Part shown: positions 7,334 through 16,001 of the stretch, one piece after another
Numbering within the stretch: position 1 is the stretch's first letter
How the letters are laid out: every line of letters begins with the position of its first letter
From: Aureimonas frigidaquae
GTDB taxonomy: Bacteria; Pseudomonadota; Alphaproteobacteria; Rhizobiales; Rhizobiaceae
Assembly (NCBI RefSeq): GCF_001463905.1
Contig: NZ_BBWR01000006.1
Span: forward strand, 62,001-126,000
Reading direction: 5' to 3'
Length of the DNA stretch: 64,000 nucleotides
The notes under the pieces: model-generated
What the model was told of the DNA's origin: nothing
What the model saw: only the letters and a program-made list of their open reading frames with translations
Databases searched by the model: none
Translations under genes and position numbers: made by a program

Positions 7334-8770
7334 ATGACATTCGAAAGCGAAGGGGCCGCGCCGCCGGCGCGGCCCCGCCTCGTTGCGGGCATTGTTGCGG
7401 TCGCCTTCTTCATGCAGATGCTGGATGCCACCGTCATCGCCACCTCGCTGCCCGCCATGGCGGCACATTTCGGCACATCGGTCGTCGATCTGAACATCGG
7501 CTTTACGGCCTATCTCCTGGCTATGGCCATCGGCATCCCGCCTGCCGGATGGCTGGCGGAACGCTACGGGGCACGGCGGGTCTTCCTGGCCGCCATCGCC
7601 CTGTTCAGCCTGGCGTCCGCCGCCTGCGCGCTGGCGGAAAGTTTGCCCGCCTTCGCTGCGGCCCGCATGGTTCAAGGGATCGGCGGTGCGCTCATGACGC
7701 CGGTCGGGCGGCAGATCGTGCTTGCCAATACACCCAGGCACCGGCTCCTCCAGGCCATTGCGCTGATCACCTGGCCGGCGCTGATCGCTCCCATTGCCGG
7801 GCCCATCCTCGGCGGCTGGATAACCCTCCATGCCGGCTGGCAGTGGAACTTCCTCATCAACCTTCCGCTTGGGGCGCTGGGCCTCGTCCTGTCGCTGGCC
7901 TTCATCCGGGATCGCGGAACGCGCGCGCGGCGCCCCTTCGACATGGTCGGGTTCCTCCTGTCGGCAGCGGCCCTGTCGCTCCTGCTGATCGGCCTGGAGC
8001 AGGTGGCGCAGGCAAGGCCCGTCTGTGGCCTGGCGCTCCTGGCGGCCGGTGGCCTGGCCGCGTGGCTGAGCATTCGCCACCTGCGGCGCGCCCGCCATCC
8101 GCTCATCGATCTTGCCGTCACATCCATTCCGACCTTCGCCCTGTCGTCGCTCGGGGCGGGCACGTTCGCGCGCATGGCCATCAACGCCACGCCGTTTCTT
8201 CTGCCGCTGATCCTGCAGGTCGGCCTGGGCCTCGATCCGCTGGCCGCCGGCTCCTTCGTCATGGCCTATTTCCTGGGGAACCTCGCCATGAAGCCGGCGA
8301 CAAGCTGGACACTGGCGCGGATCGGCTTCCGCCGTCTCCTGATCGCGACGGGGCTCATGGCCTCGGCAAGCCTTCTCGCCATCGCGCTGGTCGACAGCCG
8401 CACGCCGCCCCTCGCCTTGACGCTCATCCTCTTCGCGGCGGGGCTGGTGCGCTCGATGCAGTTCACCGCGCTCAACACCATCGCCTTCGCGGATGTGGAC
8501 GGTGCGGCGCGTGGCCCGGCCACGACGCTGAGCGCCATGTCGCAGCAGGGGGCACAGCTCGTCGCCATCGCCGTGTCGGCGCTCGTCATACGCATGGTGG
8601 ATCTGGCGGGGCTGGCCGGAGTGGACGAGGCGGGGCGGCTTCTGCCCTATCGCGTGGCCTTCTGCGTCATGGCGCTGATCGCCGCTGCCACGGCCCTGCG
8701 CTTCCGCGCCCTGCCGGCGGATGCGGCCGCCGCCCTGCTGCAGCCACCCCCGGCGCCATCGCGCCCATGA
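7334..8770 (+). CDS. MFS transporter, DHA2 (EmrB/QacA) family
   Basis: A 478-residue inner-membrane transporter with many hydrophobic helices. The N-terminal motif FMQMLDATVIATSLPAM is the DHA2 signature of drug:proton antiporters, and a WLAERYGARR loop matches the conserved motif A between helices 2 and 3. The PIAGPILGGW stretch is antiporter motif C. It follows the binding-protein gene by 22 bases and ends just before a terminator, so it is probably the last gene of the redoxin-flavoprotein operon. It may export a product or toxic intermediate of that pathway; alternatively it is a general efflux pump. Confidence 0.88.
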   Translation: MTFESEGAAPPARPRLVAGIVAVAFFMQMLDATVIATSLPAMAAHFGTSVVDLNIGFTAYLLAMAIGIPPAGWLAERYGARRVFLAAIALFSLASAACALAESLPAFAAARMVQGIGGALMTPVGRQIVLANTPRHRLLQAIALITWPALIAPIAGPILGGWITLHAGWQWNFLINLPLGALGLVLSLAFIRDRGTRARRPFDMVGFLLSAAALSLLLIGLEQVAQARPVCGLALLAAGGLAAWLSIRHLRRARHPLIDLAVTSIPTFALSSLGAGTFARMAINATPFLLPLILQVGLGLDPLAAGSFVMAYFLGNLAMKPATSWTLARIGFRRLLIATGLMASASLLAIALVDSRTPPLALTLILFAAGLVRSMQFTALNTIAFADVDGAARGPATTLSAMSQQGAQLVAIAVSALVIRMVDLAGLAGVDEAGRLLPYRVAFCVMALIAAATALRFRALPADAAAALLQPPPAPSRP

Positions 8771-8779
8771 GCGGTCAGC

Positions 8780-8814
8780 AAGACGGGCGGGGCCTTGCGG
8801 CGCCCGCCCGTCTT
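8780..8814. terminator. Intrinsic terminator between convergent MFS and fae genes
   Basis: A perfect 12-bp inverted repeat (8780-8791 with 8803-8814) with an 11-base loop lies 9 bases after the MFS stop codon. It sits between two convergent genes and could end transcription from both sides, although the T-run is short. Confidence 0.8.
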
Positions 8815-8906
8815 GATCGTGCTTACTGGAAACCGAATATGCCTGCCAATCGCCGAAGAAGGCCTGCTTTCATCGCCGGTTTGTCGTCCTCGGGATGGTC
8901 TCGTGT

Positions 8907-9416
8907 CTAGGCACCGGCAAAGGGATGGTGCGCCGATCCCTTCTGCGCGACCACTTCGGCCGCCGTCGGCTTGCCGTTGACCGCCCGCTCGATGGATTCC
9001 AGCGTGGCGCGGTAGTTGTAATCACGGATCTTGGCGTCGTCCTCGGCTTCCCAGTGGATGAAGACGCCGACGCAGATGAAGATGTCGTCGGCCTCGTCGG
9101 CCGGGATGATGCCCTGCTCGACCGCATCGGCGACCGCCCGTGCGACGGCGGTCTGGGCCGGGCCGAACATCTGCACCGCCTGCTTGGCGCCCTTGATGGT
9201 GACCTTATTGAACATCACCGTATTGGGCTTGGTCGCCAGGTTCGGCGCGATCACCGCCAGAAGGCTCGTGAACCCGTCCTTGTTGTTGACCAGCGCGTTG
9301 CAGAAGGCGGATTCGGCCGCCGAGCCGCGCGGCCCCATGATGAGGTCGATATGCGCGACCTCGTTGCCCTCTCCGACCAGCGACTCGCCGACCAGAACCT
9401 TGTTGATCTTCGCCAT
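8907..9416 (-). CDS. fae: Formaldehyde-activating enzyme
   Basis: A 169-residue cytoplasmic protein matching Fae along its whole length: the N-terminal [20 protein letters not shown], the [11 protein letters not shown] segment, and the central [10 protein letters not shown] and [10 protein letters not shown] motifs. Fae condenses formaldehyde with tetrahydromethanopterin to give methylene-H4MPT, the entry step of the H4MPT-linked oxidation route. The ATG has an AGGGAG site upstream. It is separated by 230 bases from the other C1 genes on the same strand, so it may have its own promoter, as expected for a protein usually made in large amounts. Confidence 0.97.
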   Translation of the reverse strand: MAKINKVLVGESLVGEGNEVAHIDLIMGPRGSAAESAFCNALVNNKDGFTSLLAVIAPNLATKPNTVMFNKVTIKGAKQAVQMFGPAQTAVARAVADAVEQGIIPADEADDIFICVGVFIHWEAEDDAKIRDYNYRATLESIERAVNGKPTAAEVVAQKGSAHHPFAGA

Positions 9417-9646
9417 GATCCGTTCATCTCCCTATTGTGCGGATACAGCCCGTCCGGCCTCGCGCCGGAACCACCGGTTGAGCTTTGAATGCGGTCGCGG
9501 AAAGTGTGTCCCATCGGACATGACGAAATTCCCCCGCAAACCCGACCCTCCTCCGGCCCGGCCCTCACTGCCCTTGTTCTCAACGTCCCGCGGGGGACCG
9601 GTTAGCCAGGCAGTTGCAGCGAGACTGACCCCGGGCGCGGTGCCAG

Positions 9647-10504
9647 TCAATCCTTACTGTGCGGCCGACGCGCGGAATCGCGGATGCCGCGATGTTTTTC
9701 CTGGATCAGCGCAGCAAACAGCGCGGCGACCGTCAGATCCGCCGTGGTTCCGGGGTTGATGCCTTGCGCCTTCAGCTCGGCATCGAAGGCCAGAAGAGCA
9801 TGGTGGCGCTCTTTCGCATCCGCCGGCAGGTCGGCCGTCAGGCGGACGAAACGCTGCATCACGGCGTGCGCGGCCGGTGCCCCGAACTTGCGCGCCACAT
9901 GACTGTCCGCAAACCTTGTCGCGAAGGTCAGGTAGATCCGCTCGGCCGCCGCCGGCAGGGAGGGCCCGTACGCCTGCTCGACGCCGATGGCGAAGACATC
10001 GCGGTAGGCGGTGGCATATTGGGCCGCGATACGGTCCCGGTCCGCCGCAAGCCGCATGGCTTCCACCAGCCCGATCGCCGGTGCATTGCGCACATCCGCC
10101 GTCCCGGCCTCTCCCAGTCCACCGGGCTCGGCCAGCGCGATGGCAGCGAAGGTGTCGCGCGCATCCTGCATCGTCAGGGCATCGAGGGTCCGCGCCAGCG
10201 CCGCCTGCAGGCCGCCGGACATATCCTCCGCCGCCAGCGCCAGCGGCACCGTCAGGAGGAGGATGCCGAGATTGGTGTTCTGCCCGACGGCCCGGCGCGT
10301 CGCCGCCACCGCGTCGAGAATACGGCGGCCGGCCGGCACCCCGCGCGCGGTAACGATGGGCGCGGTCAGCCGGGCGCTAATTACGAAATCCTCCGCCGCC
10401 ATGCCGTGACCGGGTGCGTGATGGTGGACATTGCCCGGCTTGACGGCACTGAGCTCCGCCAGGCAGGCGCGTCGGTAAAGTTCCGCCAGGTCGGGTCCGG
10501 CCAT
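9647..10504 (-). CDS. CitG/MdcB-like triphosphoribosyl-dephospho-CoA synthase family protein
   Basis: A 285-residue protein with the CitG-family motifs SAVKPGNVHHHAPGHGM near residue 20 and QNTNLGILLLTVPL near residue 75. In citrate or malonate lyase systems this family builds a CoA-derived prosthetic group, but no such lyase is present here. The gene lies 4 bases after the RimK-like ligase inside the H4MPT cluster, and CitG-like genes recur in such clusters, so a role in C1 cofactor biosynthesis is likely but unproven. ATG 10504 was chosen because an upstream in-frame start would overlap the preceding gene. Confidence 0.8.
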   Translation of the reverse strand: MAGPDLAELYRRACLAELSAVKPGNVHHHAPGHGMAAEDFVISARLTAPIVTARGVPAGRRILDAVAATRRAVGQNTNLGILLLTVPLALAAEDMSGGLQAALARTLDALTMQDARDTFAAIALAEPGGLGEAGTADVRNAPAIGLVEAMRLAADRDRIAAQYATAYRDVFAIGVEQAYGPSLPAAAERIYLTFATRFADSHVARKFGAPAAHAVMQRFVRLTADLPADAKERHHALLAFDAELKAQGINPGTTADLTVAALFAALIQEKHRGIRDSARRPHSKD

Positions 10505-10508
10505 GTGC

Positions 10509-11405
10509 TCACCCGGCCCGGCGGATCGGCCGATCGAGCTGCGCCAGGAGGTCACCGGCACGGATGGCGGCGATGTCCAGCCCGGTCGCCTCTTCCAGCC
10601 CGGTCCAGGCCGGCATGGAGTTGACCTCGATCACAAAGGGCGTCCCGTCTGCCGCGCGGATCAGGTCGATGCCGCAGAAATCCGCCCCGACTGCCTGCGC
10701 CGCCGCCACGGCGAGTTGCTCCAGCACCGCGTCCCGGCCCGTGGGAAGGGCGGCGGCGCCCTGCTTGATATTGGTGATGAAGGAGCTGGCGGACCGGCGC
10801 ATCATGGCCGCCACGACCCGCCCGCGCGAGACCATGAGCCGGTAATCCTGCCAGGCCCCGTCGCGGCGGGTGTCGACCAGTTCCTGCAGGTAGTAGACGC
10901 CGCCGACATCCTCCGCCTCCGGCAGGTCCTCGACGTGCCGGATCAGGCGAATGCCCTTGCCCTGCGCGCCGAAGAGCGGCTTGAGTACCAGGGGGCAGGG
11001 CGCGGCCCGCAGAATGGCGGCCGCGGCATGTCGCGTTTCGACGGCATGGCTGCGCGGCGTTGGAATGCCGGCGGCGGCCAGGCGGAAGCTCGTGGCGGAC
11101 TTGTCCGTGCAGATTTCCACGGCGCGCGCGTCATTGGACACAAGGACGCCCATCGCCCGCAGCGCATGCAGCACGGCGAGCCGCCGGGTGACGCCCTCGA
11201 AGGTGCCGCCGTCCATGGTGCGCAGGCAGACGGCGTCGGGAAGCTCCTCGCCGAACTGCGGCAGGATCAGGCCGTGGCGCGCGCCTGTGTCGAAAAGGAT
11301 ATCGGACAGGCGCATCGCCACCGTATCCACGTTGCGCTGCCCGAAGGCGGCGGCAAGCTGGCGGGCATGGCGGTCGGCCGCGGCGGACACGATGGCAATG
11401 CGCAT
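10509..11405 (-). CDS. RimK-like ATP-grasp ligase in H4MPT cluster
   Basis: A 298-residue ATP-grasp enzyme. Motifs include CTDKSATSFRLAAAGIPTP (start of the ATP-grasp fold), PLVLKPLFGAQGKGIRLI (glycine-rich loop) and FVIEVNSMPAW (metal-binding end). RimK-type ligases join glutamate or other amino acids to acceptors; MptN of methanogens adds glutamate to H4MPT. The gene is 6 bases after mch and 4 before the CitG-like gene. Addition of glutamyl units to an H4MPT-type or methanofuran-type cofactor is the best inference. Confidence 0.82.
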   Translation of the reverse strand: MRIAIVSAAADRHARQLAAAFGQRNVDTVAMRLSDILFDTGARHGLILPQFGEELPDAVCLRTMDGGTFEGVTRRLAVLHALRAMGVLVSNDARAVEICTDKSATSFRLAAAGIPTPRSHAVETRHAAAAILRAAPCPLVLKPLFGAQGKGIRLIRHVEDLPEAEDVGGVYYLQELVDTRRDGAWQDYRLMVSRGRVVAAMMRRSASSFITNIKQGAAALPTGRDAVLEQLAVAAAQAVGADFCGIDLIRAADGTPFVIEVNSMPAWTGLEEATGLDIAAIRAGDLLAQLDRPIRRAG

Positions 11406-11411
11406 GCGCGT

Positions 11412-12380
11412 TCAGCCGAAGGACGCGTCGATGAGCGTCGGATCGATGCCGCCACCGCGAAACACCGCGCCGGTTTCCAGCGCCACGACGCAGACTTCGG
11501 CCGGCGAAAAGAGGGTGGGATCGATCTGGTAGAAATCGCCCTTGTAGGCGCGGAAGATTTCGGCGAAAGGCCGGCCGTAATCCTTGCAGGTGCTGCTGGG
11601 CAGGTTCGCGGCCAGCTCGGCGGCGGCAGCCGCGCTGCCCCGTACATGCAGGAGCACGCGGCCGCCATAGATGACGGCGTCGTTCGTACGGCCCATGGCG
11701 GTGATGAAATCGGGATGCGGCGCGGGAAGCGGCGCGGTGCCGATCCCTTCCACGATATCGGTCAGCTCGAAGCCCATCTCATGGGCCTTGTGCAGCGCCA
11801 CCTCCACGACCCTGGCGACGATCTGCACCGTTCCGGCAAGGCTTTGCGTGGGCGCATAGAGAACGGTGAGGTTGCCGGGCTCCACGCCGCACTCCGCGCC
11901 GATGCGCCGGATCAGCGCGGGGGGCGGCGGGCTTCCCGTTTCGAGCACCAGCGCGGCGGCTTCGCCTTCGTCGTGATAGGAAATGTCCTCGAAGATGGCT
12001 TCGCGCCCGGCCAGGGCCCGCGCCGGGCCCGAGCCCATGGCGAAATAGGCGTCCGAACCCTCGCCATGCGACAATTGCCAGCCCGCATACTGGCTCGCCA
12101 GACAGGCAAGGACCGGCTGCGAGGTCCGCACCTCCACGCCGAAGGGGTAGCGGGCCAGACCGCTCGATGCGCCGATCTGCACCGAGCCGAGACCTGCGAG
12201 GCAAATCTCCGACAGGAGGCGCCCGGCTTCCAGACTACCCTCTATACGGGCCCCGCAATCGATCAGCCGCTCGCCGGCGCTGCCGTGGGCAACGCCGATC
12301 CGCAGGGCATCGGCCCGTTCCACCAGCCTGTCGATCAGCGGCGCGGCGCCGCGATTGACGGAAATATGCGATGTCGTCAT
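11412..12380 (-). CDS. mch: Methenyltetrahydromethanopterin cyclohydrolase
   Basis: A 322-residue cytoplasmic enzyme that hydrolyses methenyl-H4MPT to formyl-H4MPT. Family segments visible are IGASSGLARYPFGVEVRT, SHGEGSDAYFAMGSGPARAL, TVLYAPTQSLAG and ELTDIVEGIGTAPLPAPHPDF. The length matches known Mch proteins (about 320). ATG 12380 overlaps the TGA of the upstream ATP-grasp gene (ATGA), implying translational coupling. The frame also stays open upstream through that gene, but this is a GC-driven overlap and not part of Mch. Confidence 0.97.
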   Translation of the reverse strand: MTTSHISVNRGAAPLIDRLVERADALRIGVAHGSAGERLIDCGARIEGSLEAGRLLSEICLAGLGSVQIGASSGLARYPFGVEVRTSQPVLACLASQYAGWQLSHGEGSDAYFAMGSGPARALAGREAIFEDISYHDEGEAAALVLETGSPPPPALIRRIGAECGVEPGNLTVLYAPTQSLAGTVQIVARVVEVALHKAHEMGFELTDIVEGIGTAPLPAPHPDFITAMGRTNDAVIYGGRVLLHVRGSAAAAAELAANLPSSTCKDYGRPFAEIFRAYKGDFYQIDPTLFSPAEVCVVALETGAVFRGGGIDPTLIDASFG

Positions 12381-13522
12381 GCGGCGGTCCTTTCGAGAGA
12401 GGCGATGATAGCGGCTTCCCGTGCGTCGAAACAGGCGCACACCATGGCCTCGGTGGATCCATCGGCACAGTCGGTGACGGTGATGGTGCAGACGGGCTCG
12501 CCCGCCGCGATCCGCGCGCCGGCCCGTGGCAGGTCCGCGGCATAGGGCGGCCATGCGAAGGGATCGGGCACTGCCAAAGGCAGGTTTGCCCAGGCCAGCC
12601 CGCTGGCCCGCAGGGCCGGGCGGCGCGGCGGTCCGTCCGGCACGCGGAGGGGCAGGCCGGCCGCCGCCAGGTGCCGCTGCAGGAGCGGATCGCCCGGCAG
12701 GTCGTGGACATCGAGCGTGGCGCCCGGACGGGGATTGATTTCGAGGAGGACGACGCCTTCCTCCGCCAGGACGAAGTCGGCGCTGCCGATGCCGATGAGC
12801 GGAACACGCCGCGCCAGCCGCGTGACGGCATCCGCCAGCTCCGCCTCGAGCCGCGGCAGGGACAGGGGGCCGACCGCGCCGCCATAGCGAAAGGGAGAGG
12901 CTGCGACGGGGCGCGTCCACTGGCGCGTCAGGCCAAGGCTGTCGATGCGGCTGCGCTGGCCGATGAAGCCGAGCGAGACCCGCTCCCCTGGCACATGCTG
13001 CTGGAAATAGAGGCCATCGTCCTGCACGTCGGCCCGGTCGGCCGCCACGACATGGCTTCCGCCGGCGCCGCCGATGCGTTTGGCGAGCCAGCCGTCCGGC
13101 TGCCCCGGCCGGTGGCGGCGCGTCTGCGGGTGCGCCACGCCTGCCGCGGCGCAATCGGCGGCAAAGCGCATCGGATCCTTCAGCCGCCGGACCGTCGCGG
13201 CATCGTTGCCCAGGATGGGCCAGCGCTCGCCGATCGCCGCGATGAGCTGCGGCCGGTCCTCGAAGCCCGCGCCATAGACGAAGCCGACCGGCTGGCGCCC
13301 CTCTGCCAGTTCCGACAGAAGGTCCAGGAGCGCCGCGCCGGAGAAGCCGTCGGGATAGGGGCCCGTCAACAGCCGGCTCGCCACGCAGTGGCGGGCAAGG
13401 TCGCTGTCGTTGAAGAAGTCGACCGCCAGGACGTCGAAGCCCGCCGCGGCCGCCGACCGGGCGATCTGCCGGGCCGAGAAGGCGGCGACGAGCAAGGCCG
13501 GGCGGGGGGCTGGCGATGCCAT
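12377..13522 (-). CDS. ATP-grasp protein of the H4MPT cluster
   Basis: A 381-residue ATP-grasp-fold protein with a Rossmann-like N-terminus (LLVAAFSARQIARSAAAAGFDV), a lysine-glycine loop (WLAKRIGGAGGSHV) and a metal-binding end (VVLLEINPRPGATLD) followed by a 100-residue C-terminal domain. It lies 5 bases after mtdB and overlaps mch by 4 bases. ATP-grasp proteins of this type are conserved in the H4MPT clusters of methylotrophs and are thought to act in H4MPT or methanofuran biosynthesis. The exact reaction is not known to me. Confidence 0.8.
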   Translation of the reverse strand: MASPAPRPALLVAAFSARQIARSAAAAGFDVLAVDFFNDSDLARHCVASRLLTGPYPDGFSGAALLDLLSELAEGRQPVGFVYGAGFEDRPQLIAAIGERWPILGNDAATVRRLKDPMRFAADCAAAGVAHPQTRRHRPGQPDGWLAKRIGGAGGSHVVAADRADVQDDGLYFQQHVPGERVSLGFIGQRSRIDSLGLTRQWTRPVAASPFRYGGAVGPLSLPRLEAELADAVTRLARRVPLIGIGSADFVLAEEGVVLLEINPRPGATLDVHDLPGDPLLQRHLAAAGLPLRVPDGPPRRPALRASGLAWANLPLAVPDPFAWPPYAADLPRAGARIAAGEPVCTITVTDCADGSTEAMVCACFDAREAAIIASLERTAA

Positions 13523-13527
13523 GACGC

Positions 13528-14421
13528 TCAGGCGACCAGGCCGCGCGCGAAGGCAAAGGCGTCGCGGAAGTCCAGGACGAGCGGCGTGTCGCTCGACAGC
13601 ATCCGGCGGAACAGGCCGGCCTGTGTCCGGTACTTGACGTTGCCGATCGCCAGCGCGCCCACACCAACGGCTTTCATTCCGTCGATCGGCACGCCGTCGG
13701 CGCCGGCATCGACGCCTTCGATGCCGCTCGGTGGCACCGCATTGACATCCGCCGCCACCAGCAGGGACGGCGCGGTGGCCAGAGCCTCGCGCGTCAGGAC
13801 GCGCAAGCCCGCACGTGCGGCGGACAGGACGACCTGCGTATCGGCAAGGACACGCGCCGTGCCGGCCGGCGTGGCTCCGTCCGCCGCCTCGACGCTCACG
13901 TCGAAGCGCGCCTGCATCTCCGCCGAGCGGCGGCCGACCCGCTCGGGGCCGTCATGGCCGACCAGCGTCACGCGCGCGCCTTCGAGCGCGGCGATGACCG
14001 CGGCACAATAGGCCACCACGCCCGTCGCCCCGAAGATGGCGATGGGCGTGTCCTGAAGGGTGCGGCCGGTGGCCCGCAACTGGCGTTCGACCAGGGCGAC
14101 CATGGCGGCGCCCGTCGTGAAGGAGCCCGACGGATCGGCGAAGATGTGCACGCCGAAGGGCGGCACCAGCGCCTTGCGGGCCGCATCGACCATGTCGAGC
14201 GCCAGCACCGCATCGTTCCCGCCGATGAAGATGCCGGTCGACGCGCCCCATTTGGGTGGCCGCGAGAAGATGGCATCCTGCACGAGGTCGGAGACCTCGC
14301 CCAGCGTGACTGCGTCATAGGGCACGATCACGTCGAAGCCGGCATCGGCCGCCATGTTCACGTCGAAGGGGCTGACATGTTTGTGCGGCGTCAGCATGTG
14401 CAGGATGGTCTTCTGGCTCAT
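13528..14421 (-). CDS. mtdB: NAD(P)-dependent methylene-H4MPT dehydrogenase
   Basis: A 297-residue cytoplasmic dehydrogenase that oxidises methylene-H4MPT to methenyl-H4MPT. The N-terminus ILHMLTPHKHVSPFDVNMA and the segment SRPPKWGASTGIFIGG match MtdB. A nucleotide-binding turn IFGATGVVAYCAA lies near residue 128. The dinucleotide preference cannot be read with certainty. It is the second gene of the leftward operon mptG-like, mtdB, ATP-grasp, mch, RimK-like, citG-like. Confidence 0.95.
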   Translation of the reverse strand: MSQKTILHMLTPHKHVSPFDVNMAADAGFDVIVPYDAVTLGEVSDLVQDAIFSRPPKWGASTGIFIGGNDAVLALDMVDAARKALVPPFGVHIFADPSGSFTTGAAMVALVERQLRATGRTLQDTPIAIFGATGVVAYCAAVIAALEGARVTLVGHDGPERVGRRSAEMQARFDVSVEAADGATPAGTARVLADTQVVLSAARAGLRVLTREALATAPSLLVAADVNAVPPSGIEGVDAGADGVPIDGMKAVGVGALAIGNVKYRTQAGLFRRMLSSDTPLVLDFRDAFAFARGLVA

Positions 14422-14465
14422 CGCATCGTTTCTCCCTTAAGCAGGTCCGAGAGCGGCGGCGGCGT

Positions 14466-15446
14466 TCACGCCTGCGCCATATCCTGGACCGTCTCCACGC
14501 TCGCGCCCGAGCTGCGGGCCGCGACGCACCGCACTTCCAGCCCGTCGGGCAGGCCCTCTTCCTCCAGCCGCCGGCACATGTGAAGGGCCGCATCCGGATC
14601 GGCCGCAAAGGCAAAGCCGGTGGGCCCCCAGGAACTCTGGCCGCTGCCTCCGGCGCCCAGCGCCTCCAGCCGCCGGATGGCGTCTCCCACGCGGCGGCTG
14701 GTGAAGATACCGCCCTGGGCGGGCGCGAAATGCGCGCCGACCAGCCTTTGTATCCAGCGTTGCGCGTGGCAGAAGGCGGCAAAGTCGCCCTCTGCCGCCC
14801 CGGGCAGGAGCTGCATGAGCGTCAGGCGGCAGATCTGCGCCGCGTCGGCGTCCGGAAAGGGTGGCAGCGCGTGGAACGCATCCAGTTCGGCAGCGCCATG
14901 CAGCCCGTGATCCAGCCTGTCCAGGACGAGGATGACCCGCCAGTCCTTCGGAAAGACCAGGCTGGAGACGATCGGCGGCGGCGTCGTGGAGCCATCCCCC
15001 TTGCCGCCATCCACCATCAGGCCGCCGCGTCGGAACAGCCCGGCGCCGAGCCCCGAGCGCAGGCCCCGTCCGAGCCGCGCGGCATCCCCTTCCGGATCGA
15101 GCGGCAGGCCATGCAGGTGGCGCAGGCCTGCGGCCACCGCCAGGGCGAGCTGCGTTCCCGAGCCAAGGCCCGCATGGGGGGGAATGGCGCTGTCCACGCT
15201 CATGCGGACGGCGCCCGGCACATTCAGATGCTGCGCCATGGCTGCCAGATGGCGGCCGGCACGCTCGGATTCCGGGCCTGAAATCCGGTGTTCGGCGCCG
15301 GCGGCATGGCGCAGCGTCAGGCGCGTCTGCGGCGCACTGATGCCGAGCCCGATGCCGCCGAAGCGGCGGCCGAGGCTGCCGTTCATGTCCAGAAAGCCAA
15401 GATGCAGGCGCGCCGGAGCCAAGACGCGGACGACGTCCGTTTTCAC
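14466..15446 (-). CDS. mptG: Beta-ribofuranosylaminobenzene 5'-phosphate synthase-like protein
   Basis: A 326-residue GHMP-kinase-fold protein. VRVLAPARLHLGFLDMNG at the N-terminus and the SAIPPHAGLGSGTQLALA motif near residue 85 match the enzyme that joins PRPP and 4-aminobenzoate in the first committed step of H4MPT synthesis. A GTG start at 15446 is preferred because AGGGGG lies 4 bases upstream and the family homology begins there; an open frame extends to 15620 but overlaps the divergent dehydratase gene. It is the first gene of the leftward C1 operon. Confidence 0.88.
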   Translation of the reverse strand: MKTDVVRVLAPARLHLGFLDMNGSLGRRFGGIGLGISAPQTRLTLRHAAGAEHRISGPESERAGRHLAAMAQHLNVPGAVRMSVDSAIPPHAGLGSGTQLALAVAAGLRHLHGLPLDPEGDAARLGRGLRSGLGAGLFRRGGLMVDGGKGDGSTTPPPIVSSLVFPKDWRVILVLDRLDHGLHGAAELDAFHALPPFPDADAAQICRLTLMQLLPGAAEGDFAAFCHAQRWIQRLVGAHFAPAQGGIFTSRRVGDAIRRLEALGAGGSGQSSWGPTGFAFAADPDAALHMCRRLEEEGLPDGLEVRCVAARSSGASVETVQDMAQA

Positions 15447-15519
15447 GAATCCCCCTGCCAACGCGTGCCCGCCCGCATTATGAGTCAAAACATGCAAGGC
15501 GAAAAGGGGAGGTTGAGCC

Positions 15520-15894
15520 ATGGCCGCCGCGGAAAGCACGTATGACGACGACCGTATCCGGGACACGCTGCAAAAGGACCTGCCGCAGTGGCGGCTGGAA
15601 GATGGCTGGATCCGCCGCACCTACAGGACCCATTCCTGGAAGGGCACGCTGATGGTCATCAACACGGTAGGGCACCTTGCCGAAGCCGCCTTCCACCATC
15701 CCGACCTGACCGCCTCCTATGCCTTCGTGGAGGTGCGGTTGAAGACGCATTCCGCCAAGGGGATCACCGACAAGGATTTTGCACTCGCCCGCAAGATCGA
15801 GGAGGTGGTCACATGGCAGCCCGGCCGCGAGGGCGGGGCCCTCACCGGCACGCCGGACGACAGCCGCTTCGCCTATATCAAATACGAGCGCTAG
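15520..15894 (+). CDS. Pterin-4a-carbinolamine dehydratase-like protein
   Basis: A 124-residue cytoplasmic protein of the PCD/DCoH family. The AEAAFHHPDL motif near residue 53 provides the paired histidines of the active site, followed by VEVRLKTHSAKGITDKDF, which supplies the third conserved histidine. The classical enzyme dehydrates 4a-hydroxytetrahydropterin made by aromatic amino acid hydroxylases. No such hydroxylase is here, and the gene stands divergent to mptG and before fhcBADC, so a role with H4MPT-type pterins is likely. GGGGAGG precedes the ATG. Confidence 0.9.
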   Translation: MAAAESTYDDDRIRDTLQKDLPQWRLEDGWIRRTYRTHSWKGTLMVINTVGHLAEAAFHHPDLTASYAFVEVRLKTHSAKGITDKDFALARKIEEVVTWQPGREGGALTGTPDDSRFAYIKYER

Positions 15895-16001
15895 CGCAGC
15901 ATCGGCCGGGCCTCGGCCGCGCTGCAGCATGGAAACCGCTTCAATTCGCCGGGGGTCTCGCTTACACATTCGGGTGTGGGCGAGAGAAAGCGAAGTGGCG
16001 G

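Noticed and set aside
9432-9650. A 72-codon leftward frame in the gap upstream of fae
   Set aside because: It starts inside the CitG-like gene end, lacks a ribosome-binding site and has no recognisable features; the gap more likely holds the fae promoter.
10503-12545. A 680-codon rightward open frame across the mch region
   Set aside because: It is antisense to mch and two ATP-grasp genes that match known families along their full length.
11412-13667. A 751-codon leftward frame that would fuse mch to upstream sequence
   Set aside because: Only the last 322 codons match Mch. The upstream part overlaps the ATP-grasp gene in another frame, and mch has a coupled ATG at 12380.
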